The translations under genes and the position numbers were made by a program. Positions 33,744 to 43,696 of a DNA stretch of 64,000 nucleotides are shown piece by piece. How positions within the stretch are numbered: the stretch's first letter is position 1; each line of letters starts with the position of its first letter. This DNA is from JAJDTT01 sp022827025 (GTDB lineage: Bacteria; Acidobacteriota; UBA6911; RPQK01; JAJDTT01), in contig OZ241897.1 in assembly GCA_965203535.1 (NCBI GenBank), positions 1,612,001 through 1,676,000 on the forward strand, in the 5' to 3' direction. Under the pieces are notes generated by a model. That model was not told the DNA's origin, made no database searches, and saw only the letters and a list, made by a program, of their open reading frames with translations.

Positions 33744-33878
33744 CTCCGGTGGGGCCGGAGTTGGGCGAATAGGAGGGGGGGACTTTCAGTCCCCCCGAAG
33801 GAGTGGGGGTAGGAAAACCCCCACTCCTTCTTTTTCTCGCAGGATTTCACCGGACCGGGGCCGGTGGGGGAGCTCCTA
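33744..33878. repeat. Composite multi-hairpin element, copy 4
   Basis: Same order of dyads as copies 1-3 (CTCCGGTGGGGCCGGAG to GAGCTCCTA), with a small insertion (CTTTTT) after the 10-bp stem. Unlike the others, its TAGGAGCTCC end does not coincide with a gene's stop codon. It lies 205 bp upstream of the second TonB receptor. Confidence 0.9.
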
Positions 33879-34083
33879 CGGGTCTGGAAATCGGGGAGCG
33901 ATTCTGTAAAACTGAGTTTTTCGCAAGACCGTAAGCCAGGAATGAGCACCGCCGAGCCAACCCCGGGCCCTTTGCACCGGGAGTTCTGCCGGGTTCCCCA
34001 TTACTCCACAGTCCACGTCCCCTCGGCCGGGTCTTCTCCGCAGGACCGGATGATGCGGTTGATTCGATCGGGAGTATCAGGTG

Positions 34084-37000
34084 ATGTCGAATAAGAGCTT
34101 TATCCGTTCTTCTCTTCCCGGCTCCGGGCGCTTTCTGCGTCAATCCGGAACCCTGGCAGCTCTTCTTCTGGCCGGCGCCGTCCTGCTGCCTGCGCAGACC
34201 GACACCGGCACCATCCGCGGCTACGTCCACGACGAGACGCGGGCCGTCCTCCCCGGCGTCACCGTCACCGCCACCTACCAGGGCCGGGGCGTGATCCGGG
34301 AGACCATCACTTCGGACGTCGGGGAATACATCCTGAGCCGGGTCGATCCCGGCCTTTACACGCTCCGCTTCGAGTTGCCCGGGTTCGCCCCCTACGTGGT
34401 CCAGGACCTGGAGGTGCTGGTGGGAGAGACCCAGACCTTGTCTCCCGAGATCGTGGTGGCCGCCGAGGAAATCGTCATCACGGCGGAAGCGACGCGGATC
34501 GCCGTGGCCCGCGACAGGACCCAGCAGTCGAACCACATCGACTCCGCCAGCATCGAGGACCTCCCCATCAACCGCCGAGACTACCTGGACCTGGCGCTTC
34601 TGACTCCCGGCGTGGTGGACTCGAACTACGTGGCGGACGACCGCGACTTCCGCATCGCGCCGACTCCCGCGTCCGGACTGGGCATCGGAGGGGGCGCCGG
34701 CCGCGGCAACACTTTCACCATCGACGGACTGAACAACAACTACTCCACCGGCAGCGTTCGTTCCTCCATCAGCCAGGACGCGGTGCAGGAGTTTCAGGTC
34801 AGCCGGAATTCGTTCTCGTCGGAACTGGGCGGGGCGCCCGGCGGAGCCATCAACATCGTCACCAAGGGCGGCACCAACGATTTCCGAGGGTCCGTCTTCG
34901 GAGTGCTCCGCAACCGCCGATTCCAGGCCCGCAACCACTTCGATCCGGCCGAGTCGGCCTACACCCGGGCTCAGAGCGGGGGGTCCTTCGGCGGCCCCAT
35001 CCTGCGGGGAACGACCTTCTTCTACACCGCCTACGAACGCCTGGACCGCCACGAGTCGTCGTTCGTCCCGCTGCTCCGGGACAAGTCGTTTCTCTACGAG
35101 TTGACGCCCTCTCAGCAGGCTCTGGCCGACGGAATCAGCAGCGACTCGGCTCCACCCGAGTTTGCGCCGCTGGCCCCGCTGGTCGGCTACCTTGCGGAGG
35201 CCCTGGTGCCGGGAAACTATCCCCACGTGGTCCAGCTCTTCGAAAACAACAGCGGGGTGTTTCCGTTCTCGGAGGAACGGCAGCAGTTCATCACTCGGGT
35301 CGATCACGCCATCGGGTCGGCGCACAAACTCTTCCTGCGGGGAAACTGGACGGGATTGAACAGCCAGAATACCAGCTTCGGTTCGCTGATCGCCCGCAAC
35401 CGGGGCCGGAACAACGACCTGAACGATTTCTCGCTCGCGGTCGGGAACGCCTCCGTGATCAGTCCGGAATGGATCAGCGAAACCTGGCTCGGGATCGGAT
35501 ACCACGACGCCGGTGTCTATCCCACCGACCCGCATGGTCCCTCCATCGACATCGAAGGATTCGGCTATTTCGGACGGGACGTCATCCTGCCGACGCGAAA
35601 CGTGGAACGGACGGGGCAGGTCCGGCAGAACTTCACCTACGTCTCCGGCCGGCATTCGGTCAAGTTCGGCGCCGACTACAATCCAATCTACGACCGGGCC
35701 CGGTCCGAAACCTTCTTCAGCGGGAAGTTCGTCTTCGGAGAGGCCATTCCGCTTTGGGTCCTGATCGACGAGGGGGCCGGGTACACCGTCTCCCCATTAC
35801 TCAAGGACCTGTTCCACTCCGCCGGGCAGCCCCAAATGGCCGCGGCGATCGACGCCCCCATCTCATCATTGCAGGCCTATGCGCTCGGCCTGCCCCTGGT
35901 CTACCAGCAGGGTTTCGGCGATCCCTTCTACACCGGCTGGCTCCACACTTACGGCTTCTTCGTCGAGGATTCGTGGCGGGTCCACCAAAACTTCCTGTTG
36001 ACCCTGGGGCTGCGCTACGAACTCTTCCGCAAGGCGAGATTCCCGCGGGACAACAACAACTTCGGTCCCCGCTTGGGATTCGCCTGGAGCCCCGACGCCA
36101 AGACGGTCATCCGGGGCGGCTACGGGATCTTCCACGCCCGGATCGACGGCCACATCACGTTCATCAACGACCTGCTGGGAGAAGACGCCCAACAGATCAT
36201 TCAGGTCTTCATCCCGCTGAACGGCATCCCGGGAGTCAACAGCGCGCTGACCGGAGATCTGCTCAACTCGGCGGAGATCTATCACACGCTCCGGAACCGC
36301 GGCGTCCTGGGCAAGCGGCCGATCACGGCCGATGACCTGGCCGTCCATGGATTCGTACCCCGGCCCGGACTGCCCTTCCACGTGCGGTTCCAGATCGCGG
36401 ACGACATCGTGAATCCCTACTCCCAACAGGCGAGTCTCGAGATCCAGAGAGAGGCGGCCGGGTTCGCACTGTCGGCCGGATACAACTTCAACCGGGGCGT
36501 CCACATCGTCCGTCCGCTCGACGTCAACGTCTACCAGGCCGGAACCAATGCCCTGGGACGCCCCATCATCGGCTTTCACAACCCAACCATCCTGCAGGAC
36601 AACATCTACGGAAGCTGGTCCAATTCCTTCTATCACGCCCTGATCCTGCAACTGGAGAAGCGCTTCTCTGAAGGGTTCCAGATCTCGGCCCACCACACCT
36701 GGAGCAAGGCGATGGACGAGATCACGGATTACAACAGCTCGTTCCAGCCCCATCTGCAATGGGACGCGGCGTCCGAGATGGCGCTGTCCTCCTACCATCG
36801 GGGACATCGATTCGTCGTCCGCTCCATGGCTCAACTTCCCTGGAAGGCGGGCCGGGGCAAGGGCTTCTTCGACAACCTGCTCGGGGACCTCACCATCTCC
36901 GGGATCGTCACCGCGCGCTCGTTCGCCCCGTTCAATCTCAATACCGGTTACGACAACGTGGGGGACCGCCACAACGACACCCACCGGCCCTGGGGCGTGG

Positions 37001-37281
37001 GGCGCAACGTGGGCATCGGGCCCAACTTCTTCAGCGCCGACCTGCGGCTGAAGCGCCGGATCTCCGTCCTGGAGGACGTGAGCGTGGACATCGTGGCCGA
37101 AGGGTTCAACCTGCTCAACCGCACCAATTTCAAGCACGTCAACGGCACCGTCGGAAACCTCACGCTGGAGGAGCTCCCTTCGTCCTACAAGGGGCGCCGG
37201 GGACCGGTGACGGAACCGTTCTCCTACACCTCGGCGTTCGCCCCGAGGCAATTCCAGTTCTCTCTCCGCCTCAATTTCTGA
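34084..37281 (+). CDS. TonB-dependent receptor, Oar-like, with carboxypeptidase-regulatory-like domain
   Basis: A protein of 1065 residues. The ATG at 34084 directly follows an in-frame GTG (34081). A signal peptide (cleavage near LLPAQ) is followed by a CarboxypepD_reg-like domain (GTIRGYVHDETRAVLPGVTV). Then comes a plug (LPINRRDYLDLALLTPGV, FTIDGLNNNYSTG, GGAINIVTKGGTND) and a barrel ending FQFSLRLNF with C-terminal Phe. It is the first gene of a likely four-gene operon, with 11 bp to the PPC gene. That linkage suggests the downstream exported proteins act with the receptor. It is clearly diverged from the receptor at 2.7-6.1 kb, so it is not a recent duplicate. Confidence 0.93.
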   Translation: MSNKSFIRSSLPGSGRFLRQSGTLAALLLAGAVLLPAQTDTGTIRGYVHDETRAVLPGVTVTATYQGRGVIRETITSDVGEYILSRVDPGLYTLRFELPGFAPYVVQDLEVLVGETQTLSPEIVVAAEEIVITAEATRIAVARDRTQQSNHIDSASIEDLPINRRDYLDLALLTPGVVDSNYVADDRDFRIAPTPASGLGIGGGAGRGNTFTIDGLNNNYSTGSVRSSISQDAVQEFQVSRNSFSSELGGAPGGAINIVTKGGTNDFRGSVFGVLRNRRFQARNHFDPAESAYTRAQSGGSFGGPILRGTTFFYTAYERLDRHESSFVPLLRDKSFLYELTPSQQALADGISSDSAPPEFAPLAPLVGYLAEALVPGNYPHVVQLFENNSGVFPFSEERQQFITRVDHAIGSAHKLFLRGNWTGLNSQNTSFGSLIARNRGRNNDLNDFSLAVGNASVISPEWISETWLGIGYHDAGVYPTDPHGPSIDIEGFGYFGRDVILPTRNVERTGQVRQNFTYVSGRHSVKFGADYNPIYDRARSETFFSGKFVFGEAIPLWVLIDEGAGYTVSPLLKDLFHSAGQPQMAAAIDAPISSLQAYALGLPLVYQQGFGDPFYTGWLHTYGFFVEDSWRVHQNFLLTLGLRYELFRKARFPRDNNNFGPRLGFAWSPDAKTVIRGGYGIFHARIDGHITFINDLLGEDAQQIIQVFIPLNGIPGVNSALTGDLLNSAEIYHTLRNRGVLGKRPITADDLAVHGFVPRPGLPFHVRFQIADDIVNPYSQQASLEIQREAAGFALSAGYNFNRGVHIVRPLDVNVYQAGTNALGRPIIGFHNPTILQDNIYGSWSNSFYHALILQLEKRFSEGFQISAHHTWSKAMDEITDYNSSFQPHLQWDAASEMALSSYHRGHRFVVRSMAQLPWKAGRGKGFFDNLLGDLTISGIVTARSFAPFNLNTGYDNVGDRHNDTHRPWGVGRNVGIGPNFFSADLRLKRRISVLEDVSVDIVAEGFNLLNRTNFKHVNGTVGNLTLEELPSSYKGRRGPVTEPFSYTSAFAPRQFQFSLRLNF

Positions 37282-37292
37282 CGGGAGAACCG

Positions 37293-39113
37293 ATGCTCCT
37301 CCCGGCCTCCCGAGTGCCCGCACTGATCGCAGTTTTTCTCCTCTGGCTCCCCCTGTCCGTTCAAGGCTATCCGGTTGACTCGACCAGGGGCCCCGAACTG
37401 TTGAGCCTCTTCCCTCTCGGAGGCCAGCGGGGGACAACAGTGGAAGTCCATATGCGGGGCAAGAACCTGGCCGGAAGCTACGCCGTCTGGGCTGACGGCA
37501 GGGAGCTCAAGGCTCGCGTCGACCGGGTCGACCAGATCCAACTGATGGAATACGACCTGGTCACGAAAGCATGGAAGAGCCAACCCGGTTACCGGGTCTC
37601 ATTCCAGGTGGAAATCGATGGCAGCGCCGAAATCGGCACCCATTCGATCCGGGCGGTCACTCCCCAAGGGGTTTCCAACGCGTTGCCGTTTCGAGTCACT
37701 TCCCATCCCGTCCTCACGGAAACCGGCGACCCGCATCAGACGCCGGGCGCGGCGCAGAAGCTGCGGTTCCCGGCGGTGGTCAACGGGAAGATCAGCCGGG
37801 GGGGAGAGCTGGACTTCTACGGATTCGATGCCGCCGAGGGCCAGGAGCTGACCTTCGAGGTGGTCTCCCATCTGGGGATCGAACCTACACTGACGCTGTA
37901 CGAACCGGCCGGGAGCTGGTTCGATCCGGATCGCATCCGGGAGTTGGCGTTCCACCTGGGACGCCTGGCGACGCCCGCCACCCTGCACACGTTCGACCGC
38001 ATGCCCAATTATGAGAAGCCGCGCCTGACCTACCGGTTCAGCCGAAAGGGGTACTACCTGATCCAGGTGGGAGCCCATCTGAGCAAAGGCGGTCCCGACT
38101 GTCCCTACCAGTTCCGAATCGCCCCGGCCGATCCGAGGGCGACCCGGCCCCTGGAGAGCGGATCGGTGCAAGGGTTGCCGTCCAGTTGGGCAGAATTTTC
38201 CCGAGAGCTCGAACCGGACCGCCTGGAGCGGCTCCGGTCGAGAACCGTCCGGGAGACGGCGGATCCTGCCACTCCCGCCGCCGGGCTCCCCCGCCTCGTG
38301 GAAGCGGAACCCAACCAGTCGGCCGGCCAGGCCCAGGAGATCGCCGTGCCGTCGATCATCGAGGGGTCGATCGATCGTCCCGGCGATGTCGACAACTACC
38401 GTTTCAGAGTCCAGGACGGAACGAAGTTGGCGTTCGAGGTCGAGACACCGGACGTGACGCCTCCCTTCTTCAATCCACGCCTCACGGTCCTGGACGCGGA
38501 GGGCAACGAGTCCTTCAACAACATTTACCGCAGGCTGGGGCGGCAGTTTCAGTTCTACAGCAAGACGGTGGAGGCCAAGACGCTCCACACCTTCGAGTCG
38601 GGAGGAGAATTCACGCTGCAGGTTCGCGACATCACTTCCCGCCAGGGTGACCCCGGCTTCGTCTACCGGCTGCTGATCCGTCCGCAGATTCCCCATATGG
38701 GCGACATCGAGGTGAAGGACGACCGGGTCAACCTGAGGGCGGGAACGGCCGGAAAACTGACGGTCATCACCGACCAGGAGGAAGGTTTCGGCGGGGAGAT
38801 CGTACTGAGCATAAGGAATCTTCCTGCCGGTGTGGAAGCCCTGCCCGGCACGGAACCGGAGCCCGAAAAGGGAATCAATCCGGACGAGGGTCCCAAGGAA
38901 CGGTTCGTGCCCAAGAGCCAAAAGGCCACGGTGCTGCTGGTGGCCCGCGAAGACGCCCCGGCCACGCCCATGCCCCGGATGATTCGGATCCTGGCGCGCC
39001 CCGTTGTCGGTGGATCGCTCGGCCCGCCGCAGTTGGTCCGGGAGGTGCCCCTGATGGTGATGAAGCGCCGGGAACAGGTGTTGGCCGGAACGAGGGAGGA
39101 AGAAAACCCTTGA
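37293..39113 (+). CDS. Exported protein with pre-peptidase C-terminal (PPC) domains
   Basis: The start at 37293, 11 bp after the receptor's stop and with GGGAG upstream, gives a signal peptide (VPALIAVFLLWLPLSVQG). Residues ~35-130 resemble an IPT/TIG-like or N-terminal Ig fold (LLSLFPLGGQRGTTVEVHMRG). PPC-type beta-sandwiches follow at ~140-270 (ISRGGELDFYGFDAAEGQEL) and ~330-450 (SIDRPGDVDNYRFRVQDGTK), with another beta domain C-terminal. PPC proteins of this architecture (606 residues) typically neighbour DUF1549/DUF1553 and DUF1501 genes in Planctomycetes, as here. The stop overlaps the next gene's TTG start, implying coupling. Function unknown. Confidence 0.85.
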   Translation: MLLPASRVPALIAVFLLWLPLSVQGYPVDSTRGPELLSLFPLGGQRGTTVEVHMRGKNLAGSYAVWADGRELKARVDRVDQIQLMEYDLVTKAWKSQPGYRVSFQVEIDGSAEIGTHSIRAVTPQGVSNALPFRVTSHPVLTETGDPHQTPGAAQKLRFPAVVNGKISRGGELDFYGFDAAEGQELTFEVVSHLGIEPTLTLYEPAGSWFDPDRIRELAFHLGRLATPATLHTFDRMPNYEKPRLTYRFSRKGYYLIQVGAHLSKGGPDCPYQFRIAPADPRATRPLESGSVQGLPSSWAEFSRELEPDRLERLRSRTVRETADPATPAAGLPRLVEAEPNQSAGQAQEIAVPSIIEGSIDRPGDVDNYRFRVQDGTKLAFEVETPDVTPPFFNPRLTVLDAEGNESFNNIYRRLGRQFQFYSKTVEAKTLHTFESGGEFTLQVRDITSRQGDPGFVYRLLIRPQIPHMGDIEVKDDRVNLRAGTAGKLTVITDQEEGFGGEIVLSIRNLPAGVEALPGTEPEPEKGINPDEGPKERFVPKSQKATVLLVAREDAPATPMPRMIRILARPVVGGSLGPPQLVREVPLMVMKRREQVLAGTREEENP

Positions 39114-41662
39114 GGGAACGTTCCCTGCCGAATCTGATCCTGGGAGCCTGGATCCTCGTTTCTCCGGTCCAGGGCGCCCCGGCGCCGGGAAACCCGGCAG
39201 TGAGCCACGAGTCTCCGCTCTCGGTGCGTTTGGAGCCCCAGGACGTGACGCTGTGGGGCCCCCGGGCCACCCAGCGTTTCCTGGTCCTGGGCAAGTTCGC
39301 CGACGGCCGGGAACGGGATCTGACCTCACGCAGCCGTTTTTCCGTTTCCGCTTCCGAAGTGGCCAGTGTGAAAGCGACCGGACGGGTCGTCGCCCTCCAC
39401 GACGGGCAGACTCGACTGCAGGTGGAAGCGGCCGGCCGCACGGTCGAGACGACGATTCGGGTGGAGGGCTCGGAAGAACCCCGGCCCTTCAGCTTCGACC
39501 GGGTGATCGGCGGGATCCTCACGCAAAAAGGCTGCAACGACAGCGGCTGTCACGGGAGCGTCAAGGGGAGAGGAGGGTTGAAACTCTCCCTGAACGGACT
39601 CTATCCCGAAAAGGACTACCGGTGGATCGTGGAAGGAGGCGTCTACCAGGTGCTGAGCCCCGAGTCGGGCGGACCGCGGTTGCCTCGCGTCAATCTGCAA
39701 GATCCGGAGAAGAGCCTCCTGCTGCTCAAGCCGACGTTCGGCGTCCCCCACGGAGGCGGCCAGCTCATCGCGGTGGATTCCCCGCACTATCAGGGGATTC
39801 TGGAATGGATCCGGGCCGGCGCGCCCTATGGGGAGCAGGGCGCGGTCGAGAGCATCAGGATCGAGCGGGTGGAAGTCCACCCGCAATGGACGGTCCTGGA
39901 TCCGCAGGGAACCCAACAACTGCTGGTGACGGCGCACCTCTCGAACGGCCGCCGCGAAGATCTCACGGGGGACGTGCTCTACGTCTCGAATGATCCGGGC
40001 GTGGTGAGCGTGAGCCGGGAAGGCCTGGTCAAAGCCGAAAAGAGGGGGGAGACGGCGGTGATGATTCGGGCGGCGGGGCACGAGATAAGCGCCGGTTTCG
40101 GCGTGATCGCCGAGCCCGTCGCAGACTACCCGGAGGCGCCGCGCCGGAACTTCATCGACGATCACGTCTTCGCCAAACTGCGCCAGCTCAACATCCTGCC
40201 GTCGGAACCTTCCAGCGACGAGGAGTTTTTGCGGCGGGTCTGCCTGGACCTGACCGGCACTTTGCCGCCGCCGGGCCGGGTGCGGGAATTCCTGGCGGAT
40301 CTCGATCCGGCCAAACGGGACAAGTTGATCGAGATCCTGCTGGATTCTCCCGAGTACATCGACTATTGGACCTTCCGTTTCGCCGAGCTGTTTCGGGTCA
40401 GCTACGAGAACGGGGGAGACGGCGGCGTTTATCCCCTGCTCTATTGGCGATGGATCCGGGATTCCATTGCGCGCAACAAACCCTACGACCAGGTGGCGCG
40501 CGAACGCTTGGCCGCGCAGGGCTACGACGGCCCCACCAGGCACTATTTCAACGGTTCTGATCTGCGGCGTCCGACGGACGTCATGGCCGAACAGGTCCGG
40601 GTCTTCCTCGGCCGGCGGCTGGACTGCGCCCAATGTCACGACCATCCCTACGAGGCCTGGAGCCAGAATCAGTTCTGGGGGATGACCGCCTTCTTCGGAC
40701 GGGTCACACAGTTGGGACAACTGAGTCACACTCCGCCCGGGGTGGTCATCGACGATCCCGCCGGGCATGGCCTCTATGGCGAGGGCGAGAAGGTGATCCA
40801 CCCGCGCACCAAGGAGGAGATCCTTCCCCGATACCTGGACGGCACCCTCTTGCCGGAAGACGAACTGAACGACCCGCGGACTCCGCTGGCATCCTGGATG
40901 ACCTCCCATCCCCACTTTGCCGAAGCCGCCGTGAACCGGATCTGGGGGAGTTTCTTCGGCCGGGGGATCGTCGACCCGGTGGACGACTTCCGCTCCAGCC
41001 ACCAGCCGACCCATCCCCGGCTGCTGAAGGCGCTGGCCCGTGACTTCGTGGAGCACGGCCACGATCTGAAACACCTGATCCGATTGATCGTCCAGTCCCG
41101 CACCTACCAGCTTTCCGGCACTCCCAACGAGACCAACCGGGACGATCGGATCAACTATTCCCGAGCCTGGCCCCGGCCGCTGGACGCGGAAGTGCTCCTG
41201 GACGCCATCTCCCAGGTGACCGGCGTCCCCGAGGAGTTCAAGAACAACATCGGAATGCCCATGCCTCCCGGGACGCGCGCCCTGAACCTGGACCGGCCAC
41301 ATCTGTATCCCTCCCGGTTTCTGGACATGTACGGACGGACCGACCGTCAGAAGGTGCCGGAGCGGCGGGTCGAGGCGAACGTGGAGCAGGCCCTGCACCT
41401 GCTGGCCGGTCCCACCTACACCAGCAAGCTTTCCAAGCAGGGGGGACGGATCGACCGGTTCCTCGAGCGCGGTGCTTCGGACCGGGAGATCATCGTGGAA
41501 CTCTCCCTGGCGGGGCGTTCCCGGTTCCCCACCTCCCGGGAGCAGGCCGCCCTGGAGAGCATGATCGAGACCAGGATCGAGGGGGGATCGTCCCGCCGGC
41601 AGGCGCTGGAGGCGCTGCTCTGGGGCCTCGTCGCTTCCCGGGAATTTGCCTACAACCACTGA
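39110..41662 (+). CDS. DUF1549/DUF1553 domain protein with bacterial Ig-like domains
   Basis: TTG 39110 overlaps the previous stop (TTGA) and has GAGGGAGG upstream. The 850-residue product has a hydrophobic N-terminus (NLILGAWILVSPVQG), probably a signal peptide. Big_2-type Ig-like domains lie at ~35-120 and ~245-335. Between them is a cytochrome-like CNDSGCHGS segment (CX4CH, ~143-150). DUF1549 spans ~350-540 (FIDDHVFAKLRQLNILPSEP, RRVCLDLTGTLP, CAQCHDHPYEAW with CXXCH) and DUF1553 ~600-830 (ASWMTSHPHFAEAAVNRIWG). The CAQCH motif could bind heme c. The family is widespread in Planctomycetes and always co-occurs with DUF1501 proteins, but its activity is unknown. It is the third gene of the receptor operon. 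Confidence 0.9.
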   Translation: MRERSLPNLILGAWILVSPVQGAPAPGNPAVSHESPLSVRLEPQDVTLWGPRATQRFLVLGKFADGRERDLTSRSRFSVSASEVASVKATGRVVALHDGQTRLQVEAAGRTVETTIRVEGSEEPRPFSFDRVIGGILTQKGCNDSGCHGSVKGRGGLKLSLNGLYPEKDYRWIVEGGVYQVLSPESGGPRLPRVNLQDPEKSLLLLKPTFGVPHGGGQLIAVDSPHYQGILEWIRAGAPYGEQGAVESIRIERVEVHPQWTVLDPQGTQQLLVTAHLSNGRREDLTGDVLYVSNDPGVVSVSREGLVKAEKRGETAVMIRAAGHEISAGFGVIAEPVADYPEAPRRNFIDDHVFAKLRQLNILPSEPSSDEEFLRRVCLDLTGTLPPPGRVREFLADLDPAKRDKLIEILLDSPEYIDYWTFRFAELFRVSYENGGDGGVYPLLYWRWIRDSIARNKPYDQVARERLAAQGYDGPTRHYFNGSDLRRPTDVMAEQVRVFLGRRLDCAQCHDHPYEAWSQNQFWGMTAFFGRVTQLGQLSHTPPGVVIDDPAGHGLYGEGEKVIHPRTKEEILPRYLDGTLLPEDELNDPRTPLASWMTSHPHFAEAAVNRIWGSFFGRGIVDPVDDFRSSHQPTHPRLLKALARDFVEHGHDLKHLIRLIVQSRTYQLSGTPNETNRDDRINYSRAWPRPLDAEVLLDAISQVTGVPEEFKNNIGMPMPPGTRALNLDRPHLYPSRFLDMYGRTDRQKVPERRVEANVEQALHLLAGPTYTSKLSKQGGRIDRFLERGASDREIIVELSLAGRSRFPTSREQAALESMIETRIEGGSSRRQALEALLWGLVASREFAYNH

Positions 41663-41709
41663 CTCCCATAGCATCGGAGAATAGCGAGATTCCAAGGAAG
41701 ACAACGTCG

Positions 41710-43044
41710 ATGAAGTCCCCTGGCTGTTCGCATTGCGCGGGTCCCGGCCGCCGCGACTTTCTCCGGGTGGGCTCCCTGAGCCTGCTGGGGGTCAGCTTGG
41801 GTCAATACCTCGAGCTCCGGAGCGCGATGGCCGCGGTGAGCAAGGATGGTCCCGCCCGTCAAGCCAAGGCCCAGGCCTGCATCCTGCTCATGCTGGAGGG
41901 GGGGCCGGGCCAGATGGACACCTGGGACCCCAAGCCCAACAGCAACTTCAAGCCGATCTCGACCAACGTCGCCGGGATCCGGATCTCCGAGCTCTTCCCC
42001 CAAGTGGCCCGCCACATGGACAAGTTGTCCATTATCCGGTCCATGGTGACGGAAGAGGTCGACCACCCGCAGGGGACGCACTACGTGTTGACGGGTCACC
42101 GGCCCAACGCCGCCATGCAGTTTCCCAGCCTCGGCTCCATCATCGCCAAGGAGATGGGTCCTCGGCGGTCGCTGCCCCCCTACGTGATCGCACCCGACAT
42201 CACCACCGAGCAGCACCGGAACTATTACCGGTCCGCGTTCCTGGGCCCGCGGTACGACCCGCTGCGGCTGCGCGACCCCAACCAGCCGGACTTCCGGGTC
42301 GCCGACCTGAACCTGCCCAAGTCGATCTCGGTGGAACGGATCGAGGAGCGGCGTTCCTTTCTGAAGGTCTGGGACACGCTCTACCGGCAGAAGGAAGAGA
42401 TCGCCGAGTACGGCAACCTGGACTCCTTCACCGACCAGGCGCTGCAGATGATCCTGTCGCCGGACGTGAGGAACGCCTTCGACATCTCCCAAGAGCCCGA
42501 CCGGCTACGAGACATGTACGGCCGGCACCCCTTCGGCCAGAGCGTCCTGCTGGCGCGGCGGCTGGTGGAGTCGGGAACCCGGTTCGTGACCGCTGCCGGC
42601 TACAGGGCCAGTTGGGATACCCACAGCAACAACGACAAGAGCCTGCGCGACAAGCTGGCCCCGCCGCTGGATCAGGCCCTCTCGACTCTGTTGTGGGATC
42701 TGGACCAGCGGGGCCTGCTGGAATCGACCATCGTCATCGCCATGGGGGAGTTCGGCCGAACTCCCCACATCAACCCGATTCTGGGGCGCGACCATTGGCC
42801 CCACTGCTGGTCTCTGATCCTGGGAGGCGGCGGCATCCAGGGCGGGCAGATCATCGGCGCCAGCGACGACCGGGGCGCCTACGTGGCCGAGCGGAAGGTG
42901 ACCATGGGGGACGTGTTCGCCACCCTCTACAAGGCGCTCGGAATCGACTGGACCAAGACCTACATGCACCCCATCGGCCGGCCCGTCAAGATCGCCAACT
43001 CCATCGGCGACGAGCAGGGGGTTCCGATTTCGGGACTGGTCTGA
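41710..43044 (+). CDS. DUF1501 domain-containing protein, Tat-exported
   Basis: A complete member of 444 residues. A Tat motif GRRDFLRVGSLSLLG is followed by the family's opening ILLMLEGGPGQMDTWDPKPN, then the late motifs MGEFGRTPHINPILGRDHWP and YKALGIDW. DUF1501 belongs to the alkaline-phosphatase-like superfamily but lacks an assigned substrate. It follows the DUF1549/DUF1553 gene by 47 bp as last gene of the operon. The truncated DUF1501 at the left window edge is a second, divergent member. Confidence 0.92.
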   Translation: MKSPGCSHCAGPGRRDFLRVGSLSLLGVSLGQYLELRSAMAAVSKDGPARQAKAQACILLMLEGGPGQMDTWDPKPNSNFKPISTNVAGIRISELFPQVARHMDKLSIIRSMVTEEVDHPQGTHYVLTGHRPNAAMQFPSLGSIIAKEMGPRRSLPPYVIAPDITTEQHRNYYRSAFLGPRYDPLRLRDPNQPDFRVADLNLPKSISVERIEERRSFLKVWDTLYRQKEEIAEYGNLDSFTDQALQMILSPDVRNAFDISQEPDRLRDMYGRHPFGQSVLLARRLVESGTRFVTAAGYRASWDTHSNNDKSLRDKLAPPLDQALSTLLWDLDQRGLLESTIVIAMGEFGRTPHINPILGRDHWPHCWSLILGGGGIQGGQIIGASDDRGAYVAERKVTMGDVFATLYKALGIDWTKTYMHPIGRPVKIANSIGDEQGVPISGLV

Positions 43045-43100
43045 TCCCAATTCCTCCCCCTCGGGCTCCTGTCCATCCCGGAAAGAAGTCCGAGCAGGAG

Positions 43101-43154
43101 CGGCGGTTTCCAACCGCCGATCTCCCGACGAGGAACGGGGGACAAGATGTCCCC
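43101..43154. repeat. Hairpin pair between DUF1501 and the aspartic protease
   Basis: CGGCGGTTTCCAACCGCCG then GGGGACAAGATGTCCCC, joined by ATCTCCCGACGAGGAAC. The same pair and linker recur at 44335-44388. It lies between convergent genes. Confidence 0.85.
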
Positions 43155-43178
43155 ATTCCATTCTCCGGATTCCAGCGA

Positions 43179-43565
43179 TCAAGCATGGTCATCCCTGCCG
43201 TGCGACTTCAATAGAATTGCCGGCAACCTCTTCAGATCTTCGTTGCGCGGGTCCACCTCGAATCCGCCGGACTCCAGAGCCGTAACGCCGAGCAGCGGTT
43301 CTGCTCCTTCGTCCCCGTAGACGATAGTCCCGCCAACTATTTCTCCCCTGAACTCAAGATCGGCCGTTGTAATGTCAAGGGTGATCCGGTCTCCATTCGC
43401 AAGGACATAATTCCGGCTTCCTTTGGGTCTGAGCCCGATCTCTTCAAGGAGCTGTCCAGGAACCAGAGAATCGAACGCTCCCGTATCGACCAGGAATTTT
43501 CCGGTCCAACTGCGCCGGGGATCAGCGGGATTGCGGATGGTCACGTCAACGTACGTTGCGCCCAT
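43179..43565 (-). CDS. Retroviral-type (clan AA) aspartic protease-like protein
   Basis: A 128-residue single-domain protein with the catalytic motif FLVDTGAFDSLVP (DTGA, Asp ~28). A flap-like strand and the second hydrophobic motif LLGVTALESGGFEVD (~90) follow, the pattern of small bacterial retropepsin-like proteases. It would act as a dimer, with no signal peptide, in the cytosol. AGAGGAG lies upstream of the ATG. Such genes are common near toxin-antitoxin or mobile regions in uncultured bacteria. Its neighbour is a hicBA-like module, but the two are separated by a dispersed repeat, so no operon is implied. Confidence 0.8.
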   Translation of the reverse strand: MGATYVDVTIRNPADPRRSWTGKFLVDTGAFDSLVPGQLLEEIGLRPKGSRNYVLANGDRITLDITTADLEFRGEIVGGTIVYGDEGAEPLLGVTALESGGFEVDPRNEDLKRLPAILLKSHGRDDHA

Positions 43566-43612
43566 ATTGGTACTCCTCTCATGTTGGGGTCAGCTCATCC
43601 GTGTTCCAATCT

Positions 43613-43696
43613 GGCCCGTGGTACAAATCACGACGGCATTCGACCGGGTCTGCATCCCGGCATAATGCCGGACCATCTCACCGTGACAAATCAGAT
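43613..43696. repeat. Direct repeat flanking the hicBA-like module, left copy
   Basis: The core GACGGCATTCGACCGGGTCT is followed by GCATCCCGGCATAATGCCGG, ACCATCTCACCGTGACAAAT and CAGAT. It matches 44572-44655 at roughly nine of ten positions, in the same orientation. It overlaps the 3' end of the toxin remnant. Confidence 0.85.

Noticed and set aside
39326..41704. 792-codon minus-strand frame opposite the DUF1549/DUF1553 gene
   Set aside because: Shadow frame; no start signal and no domain. The same applies to long frames at 33847-35655, 20717-22825 and 50304-52919.
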